From assembly GCF_000950575.1 (NCBI RefSeq), contig NZ_CP011005.1, forward strand, positions 2,232,001 through 2,296,000: a stretch of DNA of 64,000 nt, written 5' to 3'. The translations under genes were made by a program, and so were the position numbers. This stretch comes from Psychromicrobium lacuslunae. Lineage in GTDB: Bacteria; Actinomycetota; Actinomycetes; Actinomycetales; Micrococcaceae. Positions 17,310 to 26,841 of this stretch are shown here, piece by piece. Within the stretch, counting starts at the first letter, position 1. Every line of letters begins with the position of its first letter. Below the pieces are notes generated by a model that ran no database searches, was not told the DNA's origin, and saw only the letters and a list, made by a program, of their open reading frames with translations.

Positions 17310-18832
17310 CCATTAATCCAACTACACCGAGTTCCACCACTCAGTCTGGTGCTCCCGTGCAGTCCGACGCGCATTCGCAGAGCGTCGGTCAGGACGGCGC
17401 CATCGCACTGACCGACCATTATCTGGTCGAGAAGCTGGCTCAGTTCAACCGCGAACGGGTTCCGGAGCGAGTTGTGCACGCCAAGGGCGGCGGCGCCTTC
17501 GGCACTTTCGTCACCAAAGAAGACGTCTCCAAGTACACCAAGGCTGCGCTTTTCCAGCCCGGCGTGGAAACCGAAATGCTAATCCGCTTCTCCTCGGTGG
17601 CCGGCGAGCAGGGTTCCCCCGATACCTGGCGCGACCCGCGTGGCTTTGCGATTAAGTTCTACACCAGTGAAGGCAACTACGACCTAGTCGGCAATAACAC
17701 CCCGGTGTTCTTCATCCGCGACGGTATTAAGTTCCCCGATTTCATCCACTCGCAGAAGCGCCTGCCGGGCTCCAACCTGCGCGATGCCGATATGCAGTGG
17801 GATTTCTGGACGCTCTCCCCCGAGTCAGCTCACCAGGTGACCTGGTTGATGGGCGATCGCGGCCTGCCGCTGTCCTGGCGCAAGATGCAGGGCTATTCCT
17901 CGCACACCTACCAGTGGATCAACGCCGAAGGCGAGCGGTTCTGGGTGAAGTACCACTTCCACACCAACCAGGGCGTGGAGGGCATGTCCAACGAGCAGGC
18001 CGCCGAACTGGCTGGCTCCGACGGCGACCACCACATTCGCGACCTGTACGAGGCCATCGACAAGGGCGACTTCCCGTCGTGGGAACTGCACGTGCAGATC
18101 ATGCCGTACGAAGACGCCAAGGATTACCGCTTCAATCCCTTCGACCTAACCAAGGTCTGGCCGAAGGCTGATTACCCCTTGATTCACGTAGGCACCATGA
18201 CGCTGAACCGCAACCCGGAGAACTACTTCGCGGAGATCGAGCAGGCCGCTTTTGCGCCGTCGAACTTCGTGCCGGGCATCGCTGCTTCGCCGGATAAGAT
18301 GCTGCAGGCTCGGATCTTCTCTTACGCCGATGCGCACCGCTACCGGGTGGGCACCAACCACGCCCAGTTGCCGGTGAACGCGCCGAAGAACGAGGTGCAC
18401 AACTACTCGCAGAATGGTGCGGCTCGCTACCACTTCAATGCGGCTTCGGTGCCGAACTACGCACCGAACTCCAAGGGCGGTGCTGCTGCCGACGAGTCGA
18501 AGTTCCAGGCCGGCGGCTGGGAGAACGACGGCGAGCTGACCATCGCCGCGGCTCGCCTGCACTCCGAGGACAGCGACTTCGGCCAGGCTGGCACGCTGTA
18601 CCGCGAGGTCTTCGACGATGCCGCTAAGGCTCGCTTCCTGGAGACCATCACCGGTGCTGTCGGCGGGGTGCAGAACGCCGATATTAAGGAACGCGCCATT
18701 CAGTACTGGACCAATGTCGACGCCGACCTCGGCGCCAAGTTGCGCGCGAACCTCGGCGCGGGCGATCAGGGGTCGGTCGACGGCGCGCTCGCCCAGGGCG
18801 GCCTGACCGGCGAGCACGACGGCGCCCAGTAG
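17306..18832 (+). CDS. katA: Monofunctional haem catalase
   Basis: A 508-residue catalase. The start ATG follows AAGGAGAG closely and overlaps the Fur stop. Catalytic His lies in [14 protein letters not shown], Asn in [15 protein letters not shown], and the haem-ligand Tyr in [23 protein letters not shown]. The length of about 500 residues places it among small-subunit (clade 3) catalases. It decomposes hydrogen peroxide in the cytoplasm. The first 35 residues are a low-complexity Thr/Ser/Gln tail. Codon use is strongly optimised for GC-ending codons compared with neighbours, as expected for a highly expressed gene. Confidence 0.97.
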   Translation: MTINPTTPSSTTQSGAPVQSDAHSQSVGQDGAIALTDHYLVEKLAQFNRERVPERVVHAKGGGAFGTFVTKEDVSKYTKAALFQPGVETEMLIRFSSVAGEQGSPDTWRDPRGFAIKFYTSEGNYDLVGNNTPVFFIRDGIKFPDFIHSQKRLPGSNLRDADMQWDFWTLSPESAHQVTWLMGDRGLPLSWRKMQGYSSHTYQWINAEGERFWVKYHFHTNQGVEGMSNEQAAELAGSDGDHHIRDLYEAIDKGDFPSWELHVQIMPYEDAKDYRFNPFDLTKVWPKADYPLIHVGTMTLNRNPENYFAEIEQAAFAPSNFVPGIAASPDKMLQARIFSYADAHRYRVGTNHAQLPVNAPKNEVHNYSQNGAARYHFNAASVPNYAPNSKGGAAADESKFQAGGWENDGELTIAAARLHSEDSDFGQAGTLYREVFDDAAKARFLETITGAVGGVQNADIKERAIQYWTNVDADLGAKLRANLGAGDQGSVDGALAQGGLTGEHDGAQ

Positions 18833-18868
18833 TTTTTCCCAGCTCTGAAGACCAGAGTTACCCATTAG

Positions 18869-18910
18869 CGCCAAGGGCGGTTTCCAGTAATCTGGAAACC
18901 GCCCTTGGCG
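18869..18910. terminator. Bidirectional terminator between katA and the hydrolase gene
   Basis: A perfect 19-bp stem with a TAAT loop lies 36 bp after the catalase stop and between convergent genes. T tracts are weak on both sides, but the stem is very stable. Confidence 0.85.
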
Positions 18911-18945
18911 TCTTAGCTCGCAGCAGCTTCGCACTGACCCAACGC

Positions 18946-20127
18946 TTATTGGGCTGCGAGTACCTCGCGGAGAGCCGTGTTCAATCGACCCAGGCGTTCG
19001 TCCGGGGTCGGGTCCAGGTGCATCCGTTGCGAGACGTACCCGAAGGCGATGCCCGACTCAGGGTCGGCGAAGCCCAAGCGGCCACCCATCCCAGCGTGAC
19101 CGAAGGAGCCTTCACCTAGTAACTTGAGCCCCGCTGGCTCCTCCAGCTGGAACCCAACGCCCCAGCGCGGCTGCGGCTGTTCGGTACCGTCCGGCAAGGG
19201 CGGGCGCTGAATATCGGCGGTGGCGTAACGCCGAGCCTCATTAATGGTCTCTGCCGAAAGCAGCCTGACCCCATCGACTTCGCCAATCGTGGCGGCGTAC
19301 ATCCGAGCCAGCGCGCGGCCGTTGTTGACGCCATTTGCTCCCGCCATTTGGGCGCGACGATAGACCAGAGAGTTGGCGACGGCGTCGCGGCTATCCGGGG
19401 TAAAAAGTCCCATTAGCTGCTGCCCGGTGATCACCCCCGCTGATACCGCGGCGGGTAGCTGCGCCAGCAAGGCTTCGGGAATCACCGGCGGTAGCTGAAC
19501 ATCCGAGCCATAACTCGAGCGCCTGAACTGGCCTTCGACTGATTCCGGTTCGCCGATCCAGAATTCCAACCCGAGCGGCCCTGCAATTTCAGTCTGAAAG
19601 AACTCTCCCACCCTTTGGCCGGAAACGCGGTAGATGATTTCGCCGACCAAAGTGCCGAAAGTGACTGCGTGATAGTTGAAGAAGGAATCTACCGGGTAAG
19701 CAGGGGCCTGAGTAGCAATCACCGCTTCGGCCTTGCCCGGGGTGAAGAAATCCTCAACCGGCCCTTCCAGGAACGGCAGCGCCGAGCGGTGCTGCGTCAC
19801 CTGACGAACAGTGATTTGTGCTTTGCCGGCCACGGCGAACTCCGGCCAATATTGAGCCACCGGCGCATCCAAGTCGACCAGCCCACGCTCCACCAAACGC
19901 AGCAGCATAATCGCCGCCGCCCCCTTAGTAGTGGAGAAACCAATGGTGACGCTGTCCTTCTCCCAGGGCGTCGCGTCATGCGGGTCCTCGCCACCCCAAA
20001 GATCCAGAGCAGCCTTACCGTTCTGGTAGACAGCAAGCGAGGCGCCGTGCTCTAAGCCATCGGTAAAGAGCGAGTCGAACGCGGCAGCCAGCGGCTGAAA
20101 TCCATCTGAAACAAATCCTTGACTCAT
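18946..20127 (-). CDS. Beta-lactamase-fold serine hydrolase (esterase EstB-like)
   Basis: A 393-residue class-C beta-lactamase-like protein without signal peptide. The SXXK motif is STTK at residues 65-68. The Tyr motif is YHAVTFGTLVG, where Asn of the usual YXN is replaced by Ala, as in EstB-type esterases. The third motif is represented by FGHAGMGG. Cytoplasmic location and these motifs favour an esterase or peptidase over an antibiotic-degrading beta-lactamase. A perfect AT-rich palindrome lies 31 bp upstream and suggests specific regulation. The gene stands alone. Confidence 0.85.
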   Translation of the reverse strand: MSQGFVSDGFQPLAAAFDSLFTDGLEHGASLAVYQNGKAALDLWGGEDPHDATPWEKDSVTIGFSTTKGAAAIMLLRLVERGLVDLDAPVAQYWPEFAVAGKAQITVRQVTQHRSALPFLEGPVEDFFTPGKAEAVIATQAPAYPVDSFFNYHAVTFGTLVGEIIYRVSGQRVGEFFQTEIAGPLGLEFWIGEPESVEGQFRRSSYGSDVQLPPVIPEALLAQLPAAVSAGVITGQQLMGLFTPDSRDAVANSLVYRRAQMAGANGVNNGRALARMYAATIGEVDGVRLLSAETINEARRYATADIQRPPLPDGTEQPQPRWGVGFQLEEPAGLKLLGEGSFGHAGMGGRLGFADPESGIAFGYVSQRMHLDPTPDERLGRLNTALREVLAAQ

Positions 20128-20158
20128 AGCAGCAGCCTACTCTCCTCAAAAGTGGTTT

Positions 20159-20175
20159 TGTAAAAACTTTTTACA
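20159..20175. promoter_or_regulatory. Perfect AT-rich operator palindrome
   Basis: TGTAAAAACTTTTTACA is an 8-1-8 perfect dyad, 31 bp upstream of the serine hydrolase start. It has the look of a dimeric repressor site. No regulator gene is adjacent, so the binding protein is encoded elsewhere. Confidence 0.6.
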
Positions 20176-20488
20176 CGCATTTTCACCGGCGATCAACCGA
20201 GGGCGGCTAGCACGCTGGAAAGCTCGGGCAATCGTTCCCTAGCCTACTTTGAACTTCCAGGCCGCGGCCGAAAACCCTTGAATCCTGGTCCGGTTCACGC
20301 CCAGTGAGACGGTTGTTTTTCGCCGGTCATCATCGGTCTTCCGCGGGCCATCAGCCGCGCCCCAAGGGCAAGAATGCATTTCGACGCCGCGGTTAGCCAC
20401 TCGAAGAAAAAATCCTCGAGACTTTTCGTCACGAATCATCATTACCAGTTACTAATAGGTGACAGCACACCATATTTTGAGGATTTCA
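20176..20488. other. Intergenic stretch with no convincing gene
   Basis: With the palindrome region, 361 bp separate the hydrolase start (20127) from the preferred start of the small membrane protein (20489). A minus-strand frame at 20239-20442 encodes 67 residues beginning MMIRDEKSRGFFLRVANRG. It has no clear ribosome-binding site, domain or hydrophobic segment, and I regard it as doubtful. No RNA structure stands out. Confidence 0.4.
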
Positions 20489-20743
20489 GTGATTGACTCG
20501 CTAGAACAAGGCATCGCGCCGCGGCATTTCAACCAGGTGCAAAAAGTCGCACCAAAATTTACTTTCCGTCCGGTACATGGCGCAGCAATTTTGGCGACGC
20601 TAACCGCAATCTTCTTGATTTCCACCCTGGTATTGCTGCTAGGTGCGCTCGCCCTGGGGATGGCCCTTTGGTGGATTCCGACGCTGATCGCCACCTTACT
20701 GTGCGGCGCGGGCGCTGTTTGGCTGACCGCCAATTATCGCTAA
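20489..20743 (+). CDS. Small two-helix membrane protein
   Basis: The GTG at 20489 has GAGG seven bases upstream and is preferred over the GTG at 20459, which has none. The 84-residue product has a soluble N-terminus (RHFNQVQKVAPKFTFRP) and two adjacent membrane segments at about residues 33-53 and 58-78. No family is recognised. Small proteins of this type occur near FprA genes in related bacteria only by chance as far as I can tell. Confidence 0.55.
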   Translation: MIDSLEQGIAPRHFNQVQKVAPKFTFRPVHGAAILATLTAIFLISTLVLLLGALALGMALWWIPTLIATLLCGAGAVWLTANYR

Positions 20744-20819
20744 AGCTCGACCGTTCCAGCGGCAGGCAACTCCGCGATCCGAGCCGCTAGCTGCCCTCTC
20801 GCCAACCGTCGGCCCTCAG

Positions 20820-22232
20820 TCAGCTTCGCGAAACCTTAATCATTTCGTCTCTGGGCACCAGCTTGATGCGTTCCCGTACGATTCCTAGTTTTTGCTGATC
20901 TGGCGATGCCAGCTCCGGCCAAGCGTCGCCAAGCGATCGCTCATAAGCATCGAGCTTCAACCACCCTGCCCAATCGGTGTACTCAACCCCCTTGGAGTTC
21001 AGCAGTTCAACAATTGTTTCGGGCCGCGGCTCCGCTGGTTCCGGCAACGATACTCGGTCCTCAAGTAAAAACCCGACCGTTTCGAGCGCGTCACCTTTGG
21101 TATGACCAATCAACCCGACCGGGCCTCGCTTGATCCAGCCGGTGGTATAGATCCCGGGCAGCGGCCGACCAGCCGCATCCAGCACTCGACCACCGTCGTT
21201 CTTTAGCACCCCTAGGCGCGAATCGAACTCCAACTCGGTCAGCGGCGAACCATAGTACCCAATCGCCCGGTAGACGGCCTGTACTGGATAGTCTACGAAC
21301 TCCCCGGTGCCCTGAACCTGGCCATTACCGACTAATTCATTGCGTTCGAAACGAATGCCGCAGAGCTGCCCTTCCGCCGCCAGGATTTCCACTGGAGTAT
21401 GCAGGAAATGCAAGTGCAGGCGGCGGGCGGCAGTGGACACCTCGGGTTGCTCCGCCAACCAATTAGTCAAGGTGTTGACCATGGTGCGTACTTGGTTATT
21501 GCTCTTAATCGCCTGGTCAGAGGCCTCATCAAACTGAAAGTCCTCCGGGTACAGCACAATGTCAACGTCGGCGGCATGCGAGAGTTCCCGGAGCTCCAAG
21601 GGAGTGAATTTAATCTGCGCCGGTCCGCGCCTACCGAAGACATGTACATCCGTCACCGGAGAAGCCTTCAGAGTCCGGTAGACGTTCTCCGGGATTTCGG
21701 TGCTGAGCAGCTCATCGGCCTGTTTGACGAGCATCCGAGCCACATCGAGCGCCACATTGCCGTGACCGAGTACCGCGATCTGTTGCGCTTGCAGCGGCCA
21801 CTCCCTCGGTACATCCGGATGCCCGTCATACCAAGAGACAAAGTCGGCGGCTCCAAAAGAGCCGGCGAGGTCGATGCCCGGAATTGCTAGCGCGGCGTCG
21901 TGCACTGCCCCGGTAGCGAAAATGACCGCATGATAGTGTCGGCGCAGCTCATCCAGGCTAAGGTCAACACCGTAATTCACATTGCCGAAGAACCGGATGT
22001 CGCCGCGATCCAGCACCTTGTGCAAGGCCTGGATAATGCCCTTGATGCGCGGGTGATCAGGGGCGACGCCGTAGCGAATCAAGCCGAATGGCGCCGGATA
22101 ACGATCGAAAAGATCGACGCTCACGCGCAGCTCATCGCTGCTTGCCTTAGCTAAGATGTCTGCCGCGTAAACTCCCGCAGGGCCAGCCCCAATCACGGCG
22201 ATACGCAGAGCTTTCGGTCTCAGATCTTCCAC
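20820..22232 (-). CDS. fprA: Ferredoxin/adrenodoxin-NADP reductase-like flavoprotein (copy 1)
   Basis: A 470-residue FAD- and NADP-binding reductase of the mycobacterial FprA / adrenodoxin reductase family. The FAD dinucleotide fold is IAVIGAGPAGVYAADIL at the N-terminus. The signature FDRYPAPFGLIRYGVAPDHP follows. The NADP fold is IAVLGHGNVALDVARML. The C-terminal GIYTTGWIKRGPVGLIGHTKGDA is also family-typical. It transfers electrons between NADPH and ferredoxin. A second, closely similar copy is at 34883-36364 in a siroheme operon. This copy stands alone and its ferredoxin partner is not in the window. Confidence 0.9.
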   Translation of the reverse strand: MEDLRPKALRIAVIGAGPAGVYAADILAKASSDELRVSVDLFDRYPAPFGLIRYGVAPDHPRIKGIIQALHKVLDRGDIRFFGNVNYGVDLSLDELRRHYHAVIFATGAVHDAALAIPGIDLAGSFGAADFVSWYDGHPDVPREWPLQAQQIAVLGHGNVALDVARMLVKQADELLSTEIPENVYRTLKASPVTDVHVFGRRGPAQIKFTPLELRELSHAADVDIVLYPEDFQFDEASDQAIKSNNQVRTMVNTLTNWLAEQPEVSTAARRLHLHFLHTPVEILAAEGQLCGIRFERNELVGNGQVQGTGEFVDYPVQAVYRAIGYYGSPLTELEFDSRLGVLKNDGGRVLDAAGRPLPGIYTTGWIKRGPVGLIGHTKGDALETVGFLLEDRVSLPEPAEPRPETIVELLNSKGVEYTDWAGWLKLDAYERSLGDAWPELASPDQQKLGIVRERIKLVPRDEMIKVSRS

Positions 22233-22439
22233 CAGCGGTTCCTTCCAGCGGCAGCGCCCGTGCTGTTGGTTGCCAGTCTATGACGCGGCCGAATAAGTTG
22301 CTGGGAAGCGTGCCCGAAGATTGGACACCCCGCTGTTGCCCCCGCTGCAACATCCGCAAATCACGGCTCCGGTCGAGAAATCCGGGATTCTCCTGGCTGC
22401 TGACTGGAATTTGCGATGGACCGGTGATGTTATTGCTGT

Positions 22440-23435
22440 GTGCCTCGCAAACAACTCTCCTCGCCAACCCTCGACGCTTCCGCCCAAGGTTCTAGCCTCG
22501 GCATTATCTACGGCGTTGCGGCATACGGCCTCTGGGGTTTGCTGCCGCTCTACTTCACTTTGCTCAAGCCCGCCGGAGCGGTGGAAATTGTGGCAAATCG
22601 AGTGCTTTTCTCCTTGCTTTTCTGCGCCCTTCTGCTCACCGTCACCCGGGGCTGGCCAGCGCTGCTCAAAGCCTTCAGCACTGGCCGGGTGCTCGGCACC
22701 CTCGCCGTGGCGGCGGCACTCATCGCGGTCAACTGGCTCACTTACACCTATGGTGTGACCACCGGCCACGCGATAGAAAGCTCGCTCGGGTATTTCATCA
22801 ACCCCTTGGTATCGGTACTGCTCGGCGTTTTTGTGCTCAAAGAACGACTACGGCCGCTGCAATGGACCGCAGTAGGGATCGGATTCATCGCAGTGGTCGA
22901 GCTGACCGTGGCCTATGGCCAGCTCCCCTGGATCGCCCTGGTGCTCGCCTTTAGCTTCGGCATCTACGGCTTTGTGAAAAAGCGAGTGGGCCCGCAAGTA
23001 ACAGCGGCGACGTCGCTGAGCATCGAAACCGCGCTGCTGGCGCCGATTGCCGCCGTAGTGATGGTGCTCCTCGCAATAAACGGCAGTGCCACCCTAACTA
23101 CCGAGGGACCCGCGCACTTCTGGTGGATGGCGGCTTCCGGGGTGATCACCGCGGTGCCATTGTTGTTCTTCGGTGCTTCAGCCCGTCGGTTACCGATGAC
23201 CACAATAGGGCTGCTGCAATACTTTGCTCCCGTATTGCAGTTCCTGATTGCTGTGCTGTTCCTCAAAGAGGAAATGGGCCTGGAACGTTGGATAGGGTTT
23301 GGCATTGTCTGGGTGGCGCTTTTGGTGCTCACCATTGACATGCTGGCCACGGTGCGGAAGAACTCGGTGCTGCGCCGGGCGGCACGGAACGCTGAAAGCT
23401 CAGGCGTGCTGCGGGTTGAAGAGCGCACTGACTGA
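22440..23435 (+). CDS. rarD: RarD-type EamA transporter
   Basis: A 331-residue permease of ten membrane segments. The RarD signature lies near the N-terminus (GIIYGVAAYGLWGLLPLYF), followed by NWLTYTYGVTTGHAIESSLGYFINPLVSVLLG. RarD proteins are EamA relatives first linked to chloramphenicol sensitivity, and their natural substrates are uncertain. The GTG start has no clear ribosome-binding site. The last 36 bp overlap the PRPP synthetase homologue on the opposite strand. Confidence 0.88.
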   Translation: MPRKQLSSPTLDASAQGSSLGIIYGVAAYGLWGLLPLYFTLLKPAGAVEIVANRVLFSLLFCALLLTVTRGWPALLKAFSTGRVLGTLAVAAALIAVNWLTYTYGVTTGHAIESSLGYFINPLVSVLLGVFVLKERLRPLQWTAVGIGFIAVVELTVAYGQLPWIALVLAFSFGIYGFVKKRVGPQVTAATSLSIETALLAPIAAVVMVLLAINGSATLTTEGPAHFWWMAASGVITAVPLLFFGASARRLPMTTIGLLQYFAPVLQFLIAVLFLKEEMGLERWIGFGIVWVALLVLTIDMLATVRKNSVLRRAARNAESSGVLRVEERTD

Positions 23436-24350
23436 CTCTCCGCTATGGATTCGCCGGATCGCCTCGGCAAAGGCCGGCGCCACGCTCAACACGGTCAGTT
23501 TCGGATTGGCACTTTCAGTTTTGGTCGGAACCGTATTGGTGGTGACAATGCTCTGCACCGAGTCGACGGCGGCGATTCTAGTGACCGCGTTATTCGAGAA
23601 TATTCCGTGCGTGCAGGCGACCCGTACTGACTTCGCACCGGCCTGTCGCAGCAGCTCCAGCACGGCAATAATCGTGCTGCCATTGGCAATCTCATCGTCC
23701 AGCACAATGATGTCCCGGCCGCTGACCTCGCCGATGATTGAGGTGATCACCACCCGATCATTTTCGTACCGCTCTTTCGCTCCGGCAGCCACCGGAGTGC
23801 CTAACATCCGGGCAAAAGCGGTGGCGGTTTTGGCATTGCCGAGATCCGGTGAAACGACGGTGGTGTTGGAAAGATCGCTGCCCCGGAAGTGCTCTGCCAA
23901 CTCGCGTAAGGCATTGAGCTGATCGGTGGGCACCCGGAAGAAAGCGTGCACCTGAGGAGCGTGCAGCGCCATCGTCAGCACCCGATCCACTCCCGCGGTC
24001 TGCAGTAAGTCGGCGACTAAACGACCACCAATCGATATCCGGGGGGCGTCTTTCTTATCCGAGCGGGCATAGGCAAAATGCGGCATCACCGCGGTGATCC
24101 GGGACGCCGAAGCTCCTTTGGCGGCGTCGATCATCAGCAGCAGTTCCATCAGGTTTTCCTGAGTGGGCGCAACAATCGGCTGAATCAGATAGACGTCTTG
24201 TTCACGACAGTTCTCGAGAAGCTGGGCTTCGAGGCAATCATTAGCAAAGCGCTGCACCCTAGCTGGGCTAAGCGGCACTCCGAGCGTGCCGCACATCTCT
24301 TCGGCGAAGGCTTGTCCTGCAGTACCAGCGAAAACCTTAATCTCAGTCAC
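23400..24350 (-). CDS. Ribose-phosphate pyrophosphokinase homologue
   Basis: A 316-residue PRPP synthetase-like protein. The N-terminal half has the family order: CREQDVYLIQPIVAPTQENLMELLLMIDAAKGASASRITAVMPHFAYARSDKKD. The C-terminal half carries the PRPP-binding region IIVLDDEIANGSTIIAVL. Canonical Prs has VDDXIDTAGT here, so the phosphate-binding loop is altered. The pathway role would be PRPP supply for nucleotide, His or Trp synthesis. The divergent loop makes an accessory or specialised enzyme more likely than the housekeeping copy. It overlaps rarD by 36 bp tail to tail. Confidence 0.85.
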   Translation of the reverse strand: MTEIKVFAGTAGQAFAEEMCGTLGVPLSPARVQRFANDCLEAQLLENCREQDVYLIQPIVAPTQENLMELLLMIDAAKGASASRITAVMPHFAYARSDKKDAPRISIGGRLVADLLQTAGVDRVLTMALHAPQVHAFFRVPTDQLNALRELAEHFRGSDLSNTTVVSPDLGNAKTATAFARMLGTPVAAGAKERYENDRVVITSIIGEVSGRDIIVLDDEIANGSTIIAVLELLRQAGAKSVRVACTHGIFSNNAVTRIAAVDSVQSIVTTNTVPTKTESANPKLTVLSVAPAFAEAIRRIHSGESVSALFNPQHA

Positions 24351-24431
24351 GGCACCACTCTACGGCAGCCAACCCTTCACCGTCGCCACATCATTGTGCG
24401 GACCCTGCGGGCGAGAACCAGTCAGAGTCTC

Positions 24432-25307
24432 TTAGACGGTGCCGCTCACTCGTTCGTAGTCGCGCGGCACCACAACCATTGGCACGGGCAGCGAGCGCAG
24501 CACCTTATTCGCGGTGCTGCCCAAGAACAGCAAGTTCTTCTGGGCCAGCCGAGAAGACCCCACGATCACCACTTCTCCATCGTCCCAACCGATGGAGTCA
24601 ATAGCTGCTTCAATGCTGCGACCGTGCGCCAAGGTGGCGGTAGCTTGGCCTTCCTTAAGTTTAGAAGCGGCAAGGGCCAGCACCGTGTTGACGTGCTGAC
24701 GCGCCGGGCTGAGCGGATTATCCAGCTCAAATTCACCCTGCTTCAACTCGTCCAGTTCAAGCAGCGAGACCAGCCGGAGCGGCACCCCGCGCCGGGCAGC
24801 GGACTCAATGGCAACGTCGATGGCGGCCTGGGCGCCTTGCCTGGTACCGACCATCAAGGTCAATCTGGTCAACGGTTCTTGGCGCTGATAGCCGCGTGGC
24901 GCTAGCGCCACCGGAACCGGAGAGGCGTGCAGTAGCCCGTTGGCGATTGAGCCAACGGTAAAGCGTTTAAACAATCCATTGCTGGCGGCGCCAATCACGA
25001 TCAGCCCGGCCTCGTACTCCACCGCAGCCTCGATTAGACCTGAGGCGAACGACTCAGCCTCCCGGACATGAAACTCAGTTTCAACGTCCTCCGGCACCTG
25101 CCGCAACGCCTTGCCACGGGCAATCAGCACCGCTTGCTCGGCAGGGCTGAGCAGCTCTCCTCCGGGGGTGATCGCTTGGTAGGGGCTGTCTTCATTGAAG
25201 ACATAAACCACATCCAGCTTGGCGCCTTGCGTCCTCGCAATGGCAGCAGCCAAGGCAATTGCGTCAGCACCACGTTCATTTGGGGTGTAACCAACCACGT
25301 ATCGCAT
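24432..25307 (-). CDS. Universal stress protein with two Usp domains
   Basis: A 291-residue tandem UspA protein. Domain 1 (about 1-145) ends with the ATP-binding motif VIGAASNGLFKRFTVGSIANGLL. Domain 2 (about 150-290) ends with IVGSSRLAQKNLLFLGSTANKVL. Both fit the G-2X-G-9X-G(S/T) pattern of ATP-binding Usp proteins, with the middle glycine replaced. Such tandem proteins are typical of actinobacterial dormancy and stress responses. It lies downstream of gabT on the same strand, separated by a strong hairpin. Confidence 0.9.
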   Translation of the reverse strand: MRYVVGYTPNERGADAIALAAAIARTQGAKLDVVYVFNEDSPYQAITPGGELLSPAEQAVLIARGKALRQVPEDVETEFHVREAESFASGLIEAAVEYEAGLIVIGAASNGLFKRFTVGSIANGLLHASPVPVALAPRGYQRQEPLTRLTLMVGTRQGAQAAIDVAIESAARRGVPLRLVSLLELDELKQGEFELDNPLSPARQHVNTVLALAASKLKEGQATATLAHGRSIEAAIDSIGWDDGEVVIVGSSRLAQKNLLFLGSTANKVLRSLPVPMVVVPRDYERVSGTV

Positions 25308-25330
25308 AACCGAACCTTACCTGCTAATCA

Positions 25331-25390
25331 GCGCACTGTCCCGGCCCCCGAGAATTTTGGGGAAAACTCCCGGGAGCCGGACCAGTGCGC
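25331..25390 (-). terminator. Long imperfect hairpin between gabT and the usp gene
   Basis: An outer perfect 8-bp stem (GCGCACTG / CAGTGCGC) is continued by further imperfect pairing to a T/A-rich loop. It lies 22 bp after the gabT stop. It probably ends the gab transcript and separates it from the usp gene. Confidence 0.6.
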
Positions 25391-25411
25391 CGTTGATTAA
25401 TGCTTGATTGT

Positions 25412-26770
25412 CTAGGCTTGGCGGATCGCTGTCTCCAGCACGTCCAAGCCGTCGGAAAGCAGCTCCTCACCGATCACCAGCGGGGGCAGCAGCCGAACCA
25501 CATTGCCATAGGTACCGCAGGTCAAAATCACCACACCGGCCTGCAGACAGGCCGCAGCAATCGCCTTGGTGGCCTCAGCATTGGGTTCTTTCGTGGTGTG
25601 CGCGGTGCCCGGCTTGACTAGTTCAATAGCCAGCATCGCACCGCGGCCACGAACTTCGCCGATAATGCTCTGCTCACCCAGCTCTTCGGCGAGCTTCCGC
25701 AGCCTAGTCAAGACGATGTCCTCGATCCGCTGCGCCCGAGCGTTCAGGTCGTACTCTTCCATCGAGCGGATCGCAGCGAGTGCGGCAGCGCAGGCGATCG
25801 GGTTACCGCCATAGGTGCCACCCAGGCCACCGGGGTGCACCGAGTCAAGCAGCTCGGCGCGGCCGGTCACCGCGCTCAGCGGCAGACCGCCAGCGATGCC
25901 CTTCGCGAGGGTGATCAGATCGGGTACCACGCCTTCGTGCTGGCTTGCGAACCAGGCACCGGTGCGGCAGAAGCCTGACTGCACTTCGTCGGCGATGAAG
26001 ACGATGCCTTTTTCCTTGGCCCAGGCCGCCAAGGTCGGCAGGAACCCTTCAGCCGGCACAATGAAACCGCCCTCGCCCTGCACCGGTTCGATCAGGATCG
26101 CGGCGACCTGATCGCCACCGATCTGCTTTTCAATCATGGTGATGGCGCGCTGTGCGGCCTCTTCACCCTTGATATCGGCCTCTTCGCGGTAAGGGTAGCT
26201 CATCGGTACCCGGTAAATCTCCGGCGCGAACGGGCCGAAGCCGGTTTTGTACGGCATTGCCTTAGCGGTCAAGGCCATGGTCAGGTTAGTCCTGCCGTGA
26301 TAGGCGTGATCGAAGGCGACCACGGCGTCCCGCCCGGTGGCTAGACGAGCGATTTTGACCGCATTCTCCACGGCTTCGGCGCCCGAGTTGAACAGCACCG
26401 AACGCTTCTCGTGATCACCCGGTGTCAGCCGGGCCAGTTCCTCGGCCAGTTCAATATAGCCCTCGTACGGGGTCACCATGAAGCAGGTGTGAGTGAAGTG
26501 CGCGGCCTGCTCAGCAACCGCTCCGACCACGGCAGCATCCGAAGCCCCCACCGAGGTAACCGCGATACCGGACCCCAGGTCGATGAAGGAGTTGCCGTCC
26601 ACATCCTGAATGATTCCGCCGTCGGCGTCGGCAACGTACACCGGCACCCCCGAGGCGACGCCCCCGGCGACCACCTTTTTACGCCGCTCGGCGAGCGCCG
26701 CGGACTTGGGCCCGGGGAAATCCCCCAGCACACGCCGCTTCTGCTCGAGTCGATACTGAATTTCAGTCAT
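25412..26770 (-). CDS. gabT: 4-aminobutyrate aminotransferase
   Basis: A 452-residue class-III PLP aminotransferase. The PLP lysine is in LITLAKGIAGGLPLSAVTG, the pyridine-nitrogen Asp in FIADEVQSGFCRTG, and the phosphate-binding Ser in LFNSGAEAVENAVKIAR. It converts GABA plus 2-oxoglutarate to succinate semialdehyde plus glutamate. The upstream gene on the same strand encodes a gamma-aminobutyraldehyde-type dehydrogenase that would supply GABA from putrescine. The 352-bp gap between them holds a repeat cluster. Likely under control of the PucR protein encoded beyond the dehydrogenase. Confidence 0.93.
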   Translation of the reverse strand: MTEIQYRLEQKRRVLGDFPGPKSAALAERRKKVVAGGVASGVPVYVADADGGIIQDVDGNSFIDLGSGIAVTSVGASDAAVVGAVAEQAAHFTHTCFMVTPYEGYIELAEELARLTPGDHEKRSVLFNSGAEAVENAVKIARLATGRDAVVAFDHAYHGRTNLTMALTAKAMPYKTGFGPFAPEIYRVPMSYPYREEADIKGEEAAQRAITMIEKQIGGDQVAAILIEPVQGEGGFIVPAEGFLPTLAAWAKEKGIVFIADEVQSGFCRTGAWFASQHEGVVPDLITLAKGIAGGLPLSAVTGRAELLDSVHPGGLGGTYGGNPIACAAALAAIRSMEEYDLNARAQRIEDIVLTRLRKLAEELGEQSIIGEVRGRGAMLAIELVKPGTAHTTKEPNAEATKAIAAACLQAGVVILTCGTYGNVVRLLPPLVIGEELLSDGLDVLETAIRQA

Positions 26771-26841
26771 GTTCTTGCCTTTCAGGTCTTGGAAATCTAC
26801 TTCTTACATCGGGCGAGCATCGTCGGTGGCTGTCGGCCGGT

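Noticed and set aside
18946-20127. Antibiotic-resistance beta-lactamase.
   Set aside because: No signal peptide, and the Tyr motif is YHA instead of YXN. The pattern is that of EstB-type esterases.
20239-20442. 67-codon minus-strand frame beginning MMIRDEKSRG.
   Set aside because: No clear ribosome-binding site, no domain and no protein-like composition. Kept only as a note in the intergenic description.
24078-24905. Plus-strand frame of 275 codons across the PRPP synthetase and usp genes.
   Set aside because: It crosses the boundary of two clear minus-strand genes and its product is rich in His/Arg/Gln without domain character.
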